Source of the DNA: Lentzea kentuckyensis
Lineage (GTDB): Bacteria; Actinomycetota; Actinomycetes; Mycobacteriales; Pseudonocardiaceae
DNA length: 53,217 bases
Reading direction: 5' to 3'
Assembly: GCF_002150765.1 (NCBI RefSeq)
Contig: NZ_MUYM01000074.1
Coordinates: 1-53,217 of the forward strand
How positions within the stretch are numbered: position 1 is the first letter of the stretch; the number at the start of each line of letters is the position of its first letter. Under the pieces are notes generated by a model that worked only from the letters and a program-made list of their open reading frames with translations, was not told the DNA's origin and did no database searches. The position numbers and the translations under genes are program-made. Shown here in pieces: positions 1 through 7,591 of the stretch.

Positions 1-1
1 A

Positions 2-706
2 CAGCTGGTCGACCAGCTGTCGTTCTTCCGGCGCGGCGCCTACGCCGCCGACGTGAACTCGTCCGGTGTGGTGGTCCTGACGGGATCCACCGCCTTCCCC
101 GCGGCGACTCGCTGGCAGGCCGGCGTGTACACGACGCTGCGCGGCTGGCAGGGCGAGTACGGGGTCACGGCGATCGACGTGAACGAGCGCGGCGACGTGC
201 TCGGGGAGTCGGACGGCAAGCCGGTGGTGTGGCCGGCCGGATCCGCCGATGCCCAGCTCGTGCCCGGCACCGACGCGTCCTGGTCGGCGATCGGCATCGC
301 GGACGACGGCACGGTGCTGGCCTCGTCGAGCACGGGTGTCCACTGGATCGGCGCGTCCGGCACCGTGGAGCTCAGCGGCGCCACGGAGGTGCGGGCGATG
401 CACGGCTCCTACGTCGTGGGCCGGTCCGGTGCCGAGGTCGTGCGCTGGGACCGGCAGGGCCAGGTGAGCGGCGCGTTCACCGGTGCGGTGGACCCGGTGG
501 CCGTGAACTCCCACGGCCAGCTGCTGGGCATTGTGGACAACGGCACAACGACCGGGGCGAACGCGTTCTGGCCTGACGTCGAGCAGCGACCGGTGGGCGT
601 GGACAGCGGTGCGCGATTAGGAGTCCTCACCGACGAGGGCGACCTGTACGGCACGCGGGTGCTCGACGAGTGGAACAGCTACCCGGTCGTGCTCGACTGC
701 GCGTGA
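2..706 (+). CDS. HAF/beta-propeller-like repeat protein, 5' end outside window
   Basis: The frame is open from the first bases of the window and stops at 706, so this is the C-terminal 234 residues of a longer protein. It shows repeated units of about 40-45 residues with a 'VNxxGxVLGxxxxxPVVWxxG' style (for example near residues 44-62 and again further on). This is how HAF-type or degenerate beta-propeller repeats look: small Gly/Asp turns followed by a W-containing strand. No catalytic motif, membrane segment or C-terminal anchor is visible; the chain ends in 'YPVVLDCA'. Such proteins are usually secreted, but the signal peptide would lie upstream of the window. It is followed by a strong inverted repeat and a convergent sigma-factor operon. 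Function unknown; confidence is high for coding, moderate for the repeat class. Confidence 0.75.
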   Translation, partial: QLVDQLSFFRRGAYAADVNSSGVVVLTGSTAFPAATRWQAGVYTTLRGWQGEYGVTAIDVNERGDVLGESDGKPVVWPAGSADAQLVPGTDASWSAIGIADDGTVLASSSTGVHWIGASGTVELSGATEVRAMHGSYVVGRSGAEVVRWDRQGQVSGAFTGAVDPVAVNSHGQLLGIVDNGTTTGANAFWPDVEQRPVGVDSGARLGVLTDEGDLYGTRVLDEWNSYPVVLDCA

Positions 707-728
707 CCTGGCTGGTCCGAAGCGGTTC

Positions 729-760
729 GTGGTGCGGCCCCGGCCGAGGGGCCGCACCAC
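729..760. terminator. Bidirectional hairpin terminator
   Basis: Perfect 13-bp inverted repeat, GTGGTGCGGCCCC at 729-741 and its complement at 748-760, with a 6-nt loop (GGCCGA). It lies between the convergent ends of the propeller-like gene (stop at 706) and the 46-aa ORF (stop at 764). No T-run follows on either strand, as is usual for GC-rich actinomycete terminators. Confidence 0.7.
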
Positions 761-763
761 GGC

Positions 764-904
764 TCAGGCCGCCTGGGGAAGCGAGGTGCGGTCCAGCGCC
801 ACCAACACCTGCTCGGCAAGACGAACGGGAGGTGGGTCGATCACGCAGACCAGTTCGGTGAGCCACGCGATGATCGCCAGGTCGGTCTCGTCCAACTCGG
901 TCAT
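764..904 (-). CDS. 46-aa small protein coupled to sigma-factor gene
   Basis: A 46-residue ORF beginning MTELDETDLAIIAWLTEL and ending in QAA. Its ATG overlaps the stop codon of the sigma-like gene by one base (TGATG on the minus strand), which suggests translational coupling. It has an acidic N-terminus, one amphipathic helix-forming stretch and a single Cys (residue 20); no membrane segment. It ends four bases before a strong hairpin, consistent with being the last gene of the transcript. I do not recognise a family. Its position suggests a small modulator of the sigma factors, but that is inference only. Coding status rests on the overlap, the terminator placement and GC-biased third positions. 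Confidence 0.5.
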   Translation of the reverse strand: MTELDETDLAIIAWLTELVCVIDPPPVRLAEQVLVALDRTSLPQAA

Positions 905-1635
905 CAGACGCCTCCTTCTGCGGTGAGCTCATCCCGAAGTGCTGCCAGGCAACGTCCCCTGGTCGGCCCGATGCTGCCGTGCGGCATCTCCAACGCCTCG
1001 GCGACCGCGCGGTATTCGGCCCGCCCGGCGAGCACGGTGAGCCGAAGGAGTTCCTGGCACCGTCGCGTCAGCCTGCTGAACGCCCGCCACAGAATGCGGT
1101 CGCGGTCGTCGCGCAGGGCCTCCACCTCCGGCAGCCACCGTGCGCTGGGCACCTCGGAGTTGTCCGTCGACAGTGCCGACCGCCCATGTGCCTCCTGCCA
1201 GTGCTTGCGTGCTTCCCTGCGGGTCGTCACGACCAGCCAGCCGACGAGTGCGCGCGGCTCGGTCAACCGGTCGATGTTGCGCAGGAAGGCCATCCAGACG
1301 GTCTGGACGACGTCCTCGGCGGTGGCGCGATCGAGGCCGTTTCCCCTGGCGACGTGCCAGACGAGGGGCGTCAGCTCCGTGACGAGGACGTCGAGCGCGG
1401 ACCGGTCGCCTTCGCGGGCCGCCAGGACGCACTGCGCGTGCCGAGCGGGGCCTTCCAGGCCTTCCCACGCGACGACGGGAAGCACGGCGGTGGCGCCCTG
1501 CGCGATGATCGCGGCCACGCCGACCTCGTCCGGTGCCGAGTCCTCCGGGATCATGTCGGTGAGTTCGGCACGCAGTTCGTTCAGGCGACGGGCCGCTCCG
1601 TCGCCGTTGGCCTGCCGCTCGCGTTCGGAGCTCAT
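904..1635 (-). CDS. Sigma-70 family (ECF-like) RNA polymerase sigma factor
   Basis: A 243-aa sigma factor. Region 2 lies around residues 75-145, with 'RATAEDVVQTVWMAFLRN' matching the helix that binds core polymerase and the -10 element. Region 4 is at about 185-240, with a C-terminal HTH around 'YRAVAEALEMPHGSIGPTRG'. An extension of about 70 residues without recognisable motif precedes region 2, making it longer than a minimal ECF factor (about 180 aa). Its ATG overlaps the stop of the upstream ECF gene by 4 nt (ATGA), so the two sigma genes are translationally coupled. No classical transmembrane anti-sigma factor is adjacent; only tiny ORFs flank the pair. ECF-type sigma factors normally answer envelope or oxidative signals; the signal here is unknown. 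Confidence 0.85.
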   Translation of the reverse strand: MSSERERQANGDGAARRLNELRAELTDMIPEDSAPDEVGVAAIIAQGATAVLPVVAWEGLEGPARHAQCVLAAREGDRSALDVLVTELTPLVWHVARGNGLDRATAEDVVQTVWMAFLRNIDRLTEPRALVGWLVVTTRREARKHWQEAHGRSALSTDNSEVPSARWLPEVEALRDDRDRILWRAFSRLTRRCQELLRLTVLAGRAEYRAVAEALEMPHGSIGPTRGRCLAALRDELTAEGGV

Positions 1636-2198
1636 GACTCCCCCTTGACGCCGCGCCGCGAATTGCGAACCCGGCGATCTGGATTACCGACCTTCGCGCT
1701 GACCTGCGCGCGGGCCCGGGACACGTGGACCCGCGCGGCATCCCGGTCGCAGCCGAGCACTTCGGCGATCTGCTCGTAGTCGAACGACCAGAACCTCAGC
1801 GCCAGCGCGGTGCGCAGCGTTTCCGGCAGACCGCTGATCGCGGTGAGCGTCGCGGTGAGTTCCTGGGAGATCTCCGCGTCGCGGTGGCGCTGGACGAGGA
1901 TCCGGAAGGCACTGCCGTGCCGGGCGATCAGTTCGTCGCTGAGGACTCCCGGACGTTCGCGCAGCCGGCGGGCCTGGTCGATGAGCGAGTTGCGGATCGC
2001 CGTCACCAACCACGCGCACCGCCGCGACGGCTCGATCGACCGCCAGTTCCGCCAGGCGCTGACGAAGGCGTCCTGGACGGCGGCCTCGTGGTCGAGGCCC
2101 GGTGACCAGGTGGCGGCGAACCTGCACATCCGAGTGCGCTCCCGGTGGTAGAAGTCGCTGAAGGCGACCGCGTGTTCGTCGGAGTCGGAGGGTGTCAT
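1632..2198 (-). CDS. ECF RNA polymerase sigma factor
   Basis: About 188 aa, the usual ECF length. Region 2 includes 'AAVQDAFVSAWRNW' (about residues 40-55) and 'WLVTAIRNSLIDQAR' (region 2.4, promoter recognition). Region 4 is at about 125-175, with 'FDYEQIAEVLGCDRDAARVH' as the HTH that reads the -35 element. A GTG at 2201 directly precedes the ATG at 2198; I prefer the ATG because it overlaps the stop of an upstream 35-codon ORF (TGATG). The 3' end overlaps the second sigma gene by 4 nt. Two sigma factors in one coupled operon is unusual and could mean a cascade or a dimeric use of domains. Targets are unknown. Confidence 0.88.
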   Translation of the reverse strand: MTPSDSDEHAVAFSDFYHRERTRMCRFAATWSPGLDHEAAVQDAFVSAWRNWRSIEPSRRCAWLVTAIRNSLIDQARRLRERPGVLSDELIARHGSAFRILVQRHRDAEISQELTATLTAISGLPETLRTALALRFWSFDYEQIAEVLGCDRDAARVHVSRARAQVSAKVGNPDRRVRNSRRGVKGES

Positions 2199-2305
2199 CA
2201 CGACCGATCCGAGTCAGTGCGCGGCCGGACCACGACCAGGTCCTCGAGCGTCGAACCCACCTGCCGTCGAATCTTCCCGCTGAGGGCGGTTAGGGGGTCC
2301 ACCAT
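2198..2305 (-). CDS. 35-aa leader ORF upstream of sigma operon
   Basis: Candidate small ORF (starts MVDPLTALSGKIRRQV, ends in DSDRS). A good Shine-Dalgarno, AGGGGA about 9 nt before the ATG, lies on the minus strand, and the stop codon overlaps the ATG of the ECF sigma gene by one base. The peptide is basic/acidic mixed with no membrane segment. It may be a real small protein (mini anti-sigma or partner) or a translated leader controlling sigma synthesis. The remaining 110 bp up to 2418 shows no other gene. Confidence 0.4.
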   Translation of the reverse strand: MVDPLTALSGKIRRQVGSTLEDLVVVRPRTDSDRS

Positions 2306-2418
2306 CTCGTACTTCCCCTCTCGAGACCTGTCCGTCGGCCGCGTTTAGCGACCCGGTACCAGGTAGACGCAAGCGGGACGAGAATGTGAACGCCCGATGT
2401 TCGCACTCGTGCGGCGGG

Positions 2419-2862
2419 TCAGGTCCCGATTCCGGCGGCCCGCCCGAGCAGGCGGACGAACGGCGACCGGCGGAACGGCTGTTCCGGCGGCCGGCCCGCC
2501 GCCGTCTCGGCGTTGTCGAGCAGCTCCTCGAGGCACGCGTCGTGCAGCCAGCGGATCACGAACACCCATCGCACCCACGGCAGCGGGCGCGTGGGGTGGG
2601 TGATCAGGGTGTGCCGCAGGATGTCGCCGTCCGCCTCCAGCACGTGCGTGCCGTTCAGGTGCTTGAAGGCGAACTCGATGCGGCGGCCTGGTTCGTAGGC
2701 GGTGCAGGTGTAGCGGATCGGGCCGTGGCCGCCGTCCGCGCCGACCCCCAGCGGCCGGTCGAACGTCATCCGCGGCCAGCCGTCCGGCCACAGTTCCAGG
2801 ATGCGGTCCACGAACGGCCCCGCGTCGACCGGCAACCGCCGCTCGTGCACGTTTTCGATCAT
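2419..2862 (-). CDS. SRPBCC-like polyketide-cyclase/dehydrase-fold protein
   Basis: 147 aa beginning MIENVHERRLPVDAG. Translation starts at the ATG at 2862, preceded by GGAAGGAG with good spacing. The pattern (N-terminal 'VHERRLPVDA', a central 'PIRYTCTAYEPGRRIEFAF', 'LEADGDILRHTL' and a C-terminal amphipathic helix) fits the START/SRPBCC helix-grip fold. Proteins of this fold bind hydrophobic ligands or act as ring cyclases; no catalytic residues can be named here. It is divergent from a TetR gene with a large palindrome between them, so it is very probably that regulator's target. It may bind or detoxify the same small molecule the TetR protein senses (inference). Confidence 0.7.
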   Translation of the reverse strand: MIENVHERRLPVDAGPFVDRILELWPDGWPRMTFDRPLGVGADGGHGPIRYTCTAYEPGRRIEFAFKHLNGTHVLEADGDILRHTLITHPTRPLPWVRWVFVIRWLHDACLEELLDNAETAAGRPPEQPFRRSPFVRLLGRAAGIGT

Positions 2863-2876
2863 GAGTCGAGCTCCTT

Positions 2877-2919
2877 CCATACGCTCCCGTATGTTCTGAA
2901 AACGTACGGTAGCGTATGG
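2877..2919. promoter_or_regulatory. Double TetR-type operator
   Basis: A 43-bp near-perfect palindrome running from CCATACGCT (2877-2885) to AGCGTATGG (2911-2919). It resolves into two dyads, ATACG-CTCC-CGTAT (2879-2892) and GTACG-GTAG-CGTAT (2904-2917), with centres 25 bp apart. The second contains TAGCGT (2910-2915), a -10-like hexamer 8 nt before the TetR GTG. Binding here would shut both the SRPBCC gene and the regulator's own leaderless promoter. Confidence 0.8.
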
Positions 2920-2923
2920 AAGC

Positions 2924-3460
2924 GTGGCGCGGAGGAATCGTGATGACTGGACTGAGATAGCGCTGAGAGCGCTGGCCGAAGGCGGGCTGGGCGCGGTCGC
3001 GATCGAACCGCTCGCGGCGCGGGCCGGAGCCACGAAAGGCAGCGTGTACCACCACTTCCCGAACCGGGAGGCGCTGCTCAGGGCGACCGTGGAGCGGTGG
3101 GAGCGGGAGCACACCGAGAAGGTCATCGAGCTGGTCGAGGCCGAGAAGACCCCGCACGACAAGCTCAGGACGTTGTTCGGCACGGTGCTCGACCGCACCC
3201 GCGAGGGCTCGGTGGAGCTGGCGCTGCAGGCGGGCGCCGAGAACGAGGTCATCGCGCCGGTGCTGCAGCGCGTCACGAAGAAGCGGCTCGGCTACCTGAC
3301 CGAGCTGTTCGAGCAGCTCGGGTTCGACCACGAGCACGCGCGGAAGCGGGCGCTGATCGCGTTCAGCCTGTACCTGGGCCAGGTGCAGATGTGGGCGACC
3401 CTGCCCGGCCTCGTCGAACCGGTGCTCGACGAGGCCGTGCAGGTGCTCACCGCGAAATGA
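2924..3460 (+). CDS. TetR family transcriptional regulator
   Basis: 178 aa. The N-terminal HTH covers residues 8-50 ('DWTEIALRALAEGGLGAVAI...AGATKGSVYHHFPNREALL'), the classical TetR_N signature with 'GSVYHHF' as the recognition helix end. The rest is an all-alpha ligand-binding/dimer domain with no assignable ligand. The GTG start at 2924 has no Shine-Dalgarno but lies 8 nt after a TAGCGT hexamer, as expected for a leaderless mRNA. It is divergent from the SRPBCC gene and separated from it by the 43-bp double palindrome, implying autoregulation plus repression of the neighbour. Its stop abuts the stop of the convergent M28 peptidase with no spacer (TGATCA). Confidence 0.9.
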   Translation: MARRNRDDWTEIALRALAEGGLGAVAIEPLAARAGATKGSVYHHFPNREALLRATVERWEREHTEKVIELVEAEKTPHDKLRTLFGTVLDRTREGSVELALQAGAENEVIAPVLQRVTKKRLGYLTELFEQLGFDHEHARKRALIAFSLYLGQVQMWATLPGLVEPVLDEAVQVLTAK

Positions 3461-4402
3461 TCAGGCCGCGGTCGCCCACAACGTGTAGGCGATCACGTCC
3501 GCGTTGCGGTCGAGTGCCTTGTCGTTGACGTTCGACATGGTGTCGCAGGAGCGGTGGTAGCAGCGGTCGAAGGCCTGACCGGCCGTGCCGCCCCACTTCG
3601 TGGCCTGGGCCGAGGTCTTGGTCTCCTCGGCGCCGGTGAACGTGCCTGAGGTCGCGATGCCCGCCTCCGTGAACGCCGCGTGGTCGGAACGGCCGTTGAC
3701 CAGGGTCAGCTCGGTCTGGACGCCGATCGACGCGAAGCCCGCCTCCAGCCGCTTCTGCAGTTCCACCGAACCGGGGATCACCGGCTTGTGCTCGGTGCCG
3801 TCGTAGACGAAGTAACCGGGGTTCGGCGAGCCCGTCATGTCGAAGTTCAGGTACGCCTTGATCTTCGACTTCTCGGTGCTGGACAGCGAGTTCAGGTAGG
3901 CACGCGAGCCGCGCAGGCCGCGTTCCTCCGCGCCCCACCAGCCGAACCGCACGTGCTTGCGCGGCGCGAAGCCGGTGGCCTTCATCTGGAGGGCGACCTC
4001 CAGGATCGACGCGGAACCCGTGCCGTTGTCGTTGATGCCGGGGCCCGCGGTGACGCTGTCGAGGTGGCCGCCCAGCATGACGACGTTGTTCGTGTCGCCG
4101 CCGGGGTAGTCGGCGATCAGGTTGTAGCCGGTGGCGCCGCCGTAGGTGAACGACTGCACGCGCGTGGTGAAGCCGGCGTCGTCGAGCTGCTTCTTCACCC
4201 AGTCCACCGAGGCCTTGTACCCCGGACGTCCGTGGGCGCGGTTGCCGCCGTTCGCGGTCGCGATCGTCTGCAACTGGGTGAGGTGCGCTCGCACGTTCGT
4301 GACGCTGATGTCGGGCGCGGCCAAGGCCGCTGGAGCGGCCGCTTGCGCTGTGGTCACTCCGGTCACCATCAAGGCGGCCGCCAGCGCGATCAGGATCCTC
4401 AT
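3461..4402 (-). CDS. Secreted M28-family zinc aminopeptidase
   Basis: 313 aa. A Sec signal peptide (MRILIALAAALMVTGVTTAQA) with cleavage near residue 21-28 precedes an M28 catalytic domain. Zinc/catalytic residues visible are His113 (GGHLDSV), Asp125 (INDNG), Glu159/Glu160 (GAEERG), Asp188 (NFDMTG) and a C-terminal His in CYHRSCD, whose two Cys may form a disulfide. This matches the Streptomyces griseus aminopeptidase type (two zinc ions, removes N-terminal residues, prefers large hydrophobic ones). There is no C-terminal P-domain, so it is a minimal version. It acts outside the cell, probably in nutrient peptide breakdown. It is divergent from the antiporter gene. Confidence 0.92.
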   Translation of the reverse strand: MRILIALAAALMVTGVTTAQAAAPAALAAPDISVTNVRAHLTQLQTIATANGGNRAHGRPGYKASVDWVKKQLDDAGFTTRVQSFTYGGATGYNLIADYPGGDTNNVVMLGGHLDSVTAGPGINDNGTGSASILEVALQMKATGFAPRKHVRFGWWGAEERGLRGSRAYLNSLSSTEKSKIKAYLNFDMTGSPNPGYFVYDGTEHKPVIPGSVELQKRLEAGFASIGVQTELTLVNGRSDHAAFTEAGIATSGTFTGAEETKTSAQATKWGGTAGQAFDRCYHRSCDTMSNVNDKALDRNADVIAYTLWATAA

Positions 4403-4533
4403 GGTTCAACTCCGTGCAGGGGTAGGGATTGAGCCACTGATCAACATGCTCTGACGCGCATAAGCCGGATAGGTGCGAACGGCTGGAGTTGTTAACGCCT
4501 CTGATTCGTCCAACTCGGTGGTGATCAACCAGA

Positions 4534-6021
4534 ATGGTCCAGGTGGGTGACGTCACGGTCGTTCTGGGCATCGGCGCGGCCGTACTGCTGATCGCGGTGA
4601 TCGCGGTGCGGGTGTCGACTCGCCTCGGCCTGCCCTCGTTGTTGCTGTACCTCGGCATCGGCGTGGTCCTCGGCGAGTCCGTCGCCGGTATCAAGTTCGA
4701 CGACGCCGACCTGACGCGGTCCCTCGGCATCGCGGCACTCGTGCTGATCCTGACCGAGGGTGGGCTCACGACCCGTTGGCAGGCCGTGAAGTCCTCGCTG
4801 CGACTGGGCATCGCACTGTCCACAGTGGCCGTGGCGGTGAGCGTCGCGGTGACCGGAACGGCGTTGCACTACCTGCTCGACCTCGACTGGCGGATGGCGT
4901 TGCTGTGGGGCGCGGTGCTGTCGTCCACGGACGCGGCGGCCGTCTTCAGCGTCCTGAGGTCATTAGGTGTCGGGGCGCGGCTCACCGGTGCTTTAGAACT
5001 GGAGTCCGGCCTCAACGACGCACCCGTGTACATCGCCGTGGTGCTGCTGGCGTCCTCGGACCGGATCTCGTGGACCGCGCCGTTGCTGGTGATCTACGAA
5101 CTGGGGGCGGGCGCGCTCATCGGCGTCGCGCTGGGCTACCTCGGCGGCGCCGGACTGAGACGGGCGGCGCTGCCCGCCACCGGTCTGTACCCGCTCGCCA
5201 CCGTGGCGGTGTGCGTGATGGCCTACACGGCCGGCGACCTCGTGCACGCGTCCGGATTCCTCGCCACCTACGTGGCCGCGCTCGTGCTCGGCAACGCACG
5301 CCTGCCGCACCGCGCCGACACTCTCTCGTTCGCGGAGGGCCTCGGCTGGCTCGCCCAGATCGGGCTCTTCGTTCTGCTCGGCCTCTACGCCTCGCCGTCG
5401 CGGTTGCTCGACGTGCTGGTCCCCGCGCTGATCGCGGGTGTGGTGGTGACGCTCGTGGCACGCCCGCTGTCCGTCGTGGTCGCCTCGCTGCCGTTCAAGG
5501 TGCCGTGGCGGGAACAGGCGTTCCTCTCGTGGTCCGGTCTGCGCGGTGCGGTGCCGATCGTGTTCGCGCTGATCCCGTTGATCCAGGGCGTCGAGGGTGC
5601 GCGCGAACTGGTCGACGCGGTGTTCGTGCTGGTCATCGTGCTGACGGTGGTGCAGGGCACGACGCTGCCGTTCCTCGCGCGCCGCCTCGGGCTGGTGCGC
5701 GCGGGGGAGGCGCAGGAGGTCCAGGTCGACGCCTCGCCGTTGGACGAGCTGGGCGCCGAACTGCTGCAGGTGCACATCCAGCGCGGGTCGAAGTTGCACG
5801 GCGTGTACATGTCCGAACTGAGGCTCCCGAGCGGCGCAACGGTGAGCCTCGTGGTGCGCGCCGGGAAGAGTTTCACGCCACAGCCGACGACCCGGCTGAA
5901 CACCGACGACCAGTTGCTCATCGTCACCACCGAGGAAGCGCGTGACGCCGCTGAGCGGCGGATACGCGCGGTCGACCGGGCCGGTCGCTACGCACGGTGG
6001 AAGGGCGAGACCGGCGAGTAG
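4534..6021 (+). CDS. Potassium/proton antiporter, CPA1 family with TrkA-C domain
   Basis: 495 aa. About twelve hydrophobic segments fill residues 1-390, starting 'VTVVLGIGAAVLLIAV'. A conserved core is seen at 'WGAVLSSTDAAAVFSVLRS' and 'ELESGLNDAPVYI', the place of the Na+/H+ exchanger transport Asp residues. From about 400 to 495 it carries a soluble RCK-C/TrkA-C domain ('GVYMSELRLPSGATVSLVV... TRLNTDDQLLIV'), typical of CvrA/NhaP2-type K+/H+ antiporters and thought to gate by nucleotide binding. It exports K+ (or Na+) in exchange for protons to control pH and turgor. The start is uncertain: ATG 4534 has no strong Shine-Dalgarno, and GTG codons follow closely. It is a single gene, followed by the SAM-IV leader of the next one. 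Confidence 0.88.
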   Translation: MVQVGDVTVVLGIGAAVLLIAVIAVRVSTRLGLPSLLLYLGIGVVLGESVAGIKFDDADLTRSLGIAALVLILTEGGLTTRWQAVKSSLRLGIALSTVAVAVSVAVTGTALHYLLDLDWRMALLWGAVLSSTDAAAVFSVLRSLGVGARLTGALELESGLNDAPVYIAVVLLASSDRISWTAPLLVIYELGAGALIGVALGYLGGAGLRRAALPATGLYPLATVAVCVMAYTAGDLVHASGFLATYVAALVLGNARLPHRADTLSFAEGLGWLAQIGLFVLLGLYASPSRLLDVLVPALIAGVVVTLVARPLSVVVASLPFKVPWREQAFLSWSGLRGAVPIVFALIPLIQGVEGARELVDAVFVLVIVLTVVQGTTLPFLARRLGLVRAGEAQEVQVDASPLDELGAELLQVHIQRGSKLHGVYMSELRLPSGATVSLVVRAGKSFTPQPTTRLNTDDQLLIVTTEEARDAAERRIRAVDRAGRYARWKGETGE

Positions 6022-6062
6022 GGCCTGTCGGTCTCCGAGGCTTCCCAGCATGTGATCGACGC

Positions 6063-6092
6063 TCGACGGGCGCCGCGAGCCTCCGCTAACGT
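6063..6092 (+). promoter_or_regulatory. Candidate promoter of SAM-IV leader
   Basis: TCGACG (6063-6068), an 18-nt spacer and TAACGT (6087-6092) resemble a housekeeping promoter. The transcript would begin about 8 nt later, right at the base of the riboswitch P1 helix (6100). Confidence 0.4.
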
Positions 6093-6099
6093 CGTCGGC

Positions 6100-6210
6100 A
6101 GGTCATGAGAGCCAGCGTCAAGCCCAAGCTTGCTGGCCGGCAACCCTCCTACCGCGGTGGGGTGCCCTTGGTGAGGACCTGGTCCGGCGCGTAGGGCGCC
6201 GGTCAAGCGC
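6100..6210 (+). ncRNA. SAM-IV riboswitch aptamer
   Basis: The leader matches the SAM-IV class of actinobacteria in order. It has GGTCATGAGAGCCAGCG (6101-6117), AAGCCC, TTGCTGGCCGGCAACCCTCC (about 6130-6149), then CCGCGGTGGGGTGCCC (6152-6167) and GACCT (6176-6180). The GACCT closes P1 by pairing with AGGTC at 6100-6104. A 3' hairpin outside P1, CCGGCGC (6184-6190) with GCGCCGG (6196-6202), is the extra element that separates SAM-IV from SAM-I. The class binds S-adenosylmethionine and normally switches off sulfur/methionine genes when SAM is high. The ORF downstream starts at 6249. Confidence 0.85.
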
Positions 6211-6242
6211 GGGCCTCCATGCGGGCCCCTGGCCTCGGAGGC
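6211..6242 (+). promoter_or_regulatory. Expression platform that can hide the RBS
   Basis: GCCTCC (6213-6218) is an exact complement of GGAGGC (6237-6242), which contains the Shine-Dalgarno GGAGG of the next gene (ATG 6249). GGGCC (6211-6215) can instead pair with GGCCC (6224-6228), which would free the Shine-Dalgarno. This is a plausible two-state translational switch behind the SAM aptamer. Confidence 0.55.
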
Positions 6243-6248
6243 AGCTCG

Positions 6249-7583
6249 ATGACGCTCGCGATCACCAAGACCACCACTGGCACTGCGGTTCCGGCTGTTG
6301 TCGGCGCTGACCTGCGCGTTCCGCTCGTCACCGGAGAGCGCGTCACCTATGCCAACCTCGATCACGCGGCTTCCGCGCCCTGTCTGCAGGAAGTGCGCGA
6401 CACCGTCGACGAGCTGCTGCCCTGGTACGCCAGCGTGCACCGCGGCGCCGGGTTCGCCTCGCAGGTCTCGACCCGCGTCTACGAGCAGGCCAGGGACCGC
6501 ATCCGCAGGTTCGTCGGGGCGCACTCCTCCGACGCCGTCGTCTTCACCCGCAACACCACGGATTCGCTGAACCTGTTGGCCCGCAGCGTTCCCAAGAACA
6601 CCGCAGTCGTGCTGTTCGACAGCGAGCACCACGCGGCGCTGCTGCCGTGGCGTGGCCCGAACGTTCAGCGCGTTCCCTCACCTTCTTCGTCCGGCGCTGC
6701 GGTCGTCGCGCTGGACCGGGCTCTTGCCGCCGCCCCGGTCGGCCCTAGGCTCGTGATCGTCACCGGGGCGTCCAACGTCACGGGTGAGCTGTGGCCGGTC
6801 GCGGAGCTCGCGAAGGTCGCCCGCCGGCACGGTGCGCGGATCGCGCTCGACGCCGCGCAGCTCGCGCCGCACCGCCCGATCAACGTCCGCGAGCTGGGCG
6901 TCGACTACATCGCGTTCTCCGGCCACAAGATCTACGCGCCGTTCGGTGCGGGTGTGCTGGTGGGCCGCGCGGACTGGCTGCAGCAGGCCCAGCCGTACCT
7001 GGTCGGCGGCGGCGCGACCGCCAAGGTCACCGACCACGGCGACCGGCTCGGCGTGGCCTGGTCCGCGGTGCCCGAGCGGCACGAGGCCGGCAGCCCGAAC
7101 GTCGTCGGCGTGCACGCGCTGGCCGCGGCCTGCGAGATCCTGTCGCGGCACTGGGAGCAGACGATCGCGCACGAGCAGGAGCTGCTCACGCGCCTGCGGG
7201 ACGGCCTGCGCACGATCCCCGGCTTCCGCGAGCTGTCGATCCTCACCGACGCCGACAAGGTGGGCGTCGTGAGCTTCACGATCTCCGGCTTCGACGCGGG
7301 CTTCCTCGCGGCGGCGCTGTCCGCCGAGTACGGCATCGGTGTGCGCGACGGCGCGTTCTGCGCGCACGTGATCGTGGGCCGCCTGGTCAAGCAGCTCGGT
7401 TCGCACGAGGAACGTGCCGTGCGCGCGTCGATCGGTCTCGGCACGACGGCCGAGCACGTGGATCGTCTGGTCGCGGCACTGCGCACGCTCGTCACCGAGG
7501 GCCCGAAGTGGAGCTACACGCAGCGTGACGGCCGCTGGGTGCTCGAGGACGACAACCGAACCCTGCCGCCGTTCCTCGCGTAG
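6249..7583 (+). CDS. Class V aminotransferase (cysteine desulfurase-like), SAM-riboswitch controlled
   Basis: 444 aa starting MTLAITKTTTGTAVPAVVG at ATG 6249, 7 nt after GGAGG. PLP fold type I, class V: 'YANLDHAASAPC' near residue 30, 'VIVTGASNVTGELWP' and 'IALDAAQLAPH' (PLP-ring Asp/Gln), and the Schiff-base lysine Lys227 in 'FSGHKIYAPFGAG'. A Cys-containing segment near the C-terminus ('VRDGAFCAHVIVGRLVKQLG') could supply a catalytic cysteine, as in SufS/NifS-like desulfurases, but this is not certain. A SAM-IV riboswitch in front links it to sulfur amino acid supply, so it may release sulfur from cysteine or another thiol substrate. It is monocistronic or read into lspA (8-nt gap). Function beyond the fold is unproven. 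Confidence 0.85.
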   Translation: MTLAITKTTTGTAVPAVVGADLRVPLVTGERVTYANLDHAASAPCLQEVRDTVDELLPWYASVHRGAGFASQVSTRVYEQARDRIRRFVGAHSSDAVVFTRNTTDSLNLLARSVPKNTAVVLFDSEHHAALLPWRGPNVQRVPSPSSSGAAVVALDRALAAAPVGPRLVIVTGASNVTGELWPVAELAKVARRHGARIALDAAQLAPHRPINVRELGVDYIAFSGHKIYAPFGAGVLVGRADWLQQAQPYLVGGGATAKVTDHGDRLGVAWSAVPERHEAGSPNVVGVHALAAACEILSRHWEQTIAHEQELLTRLRDGLRTIPGFRELSILTDADKVGVVSFTISGFDAGFLAAALSAEYGIGVRDGAFCAHVIVGRLVKQLGSHEERAVRASIGLGTTAEHVDRLVAALRTLVTEGPKWSYTQRDGRWVLEDDNRTLPPFLA

Positions 7584-7591
7584 TCCCTGGT

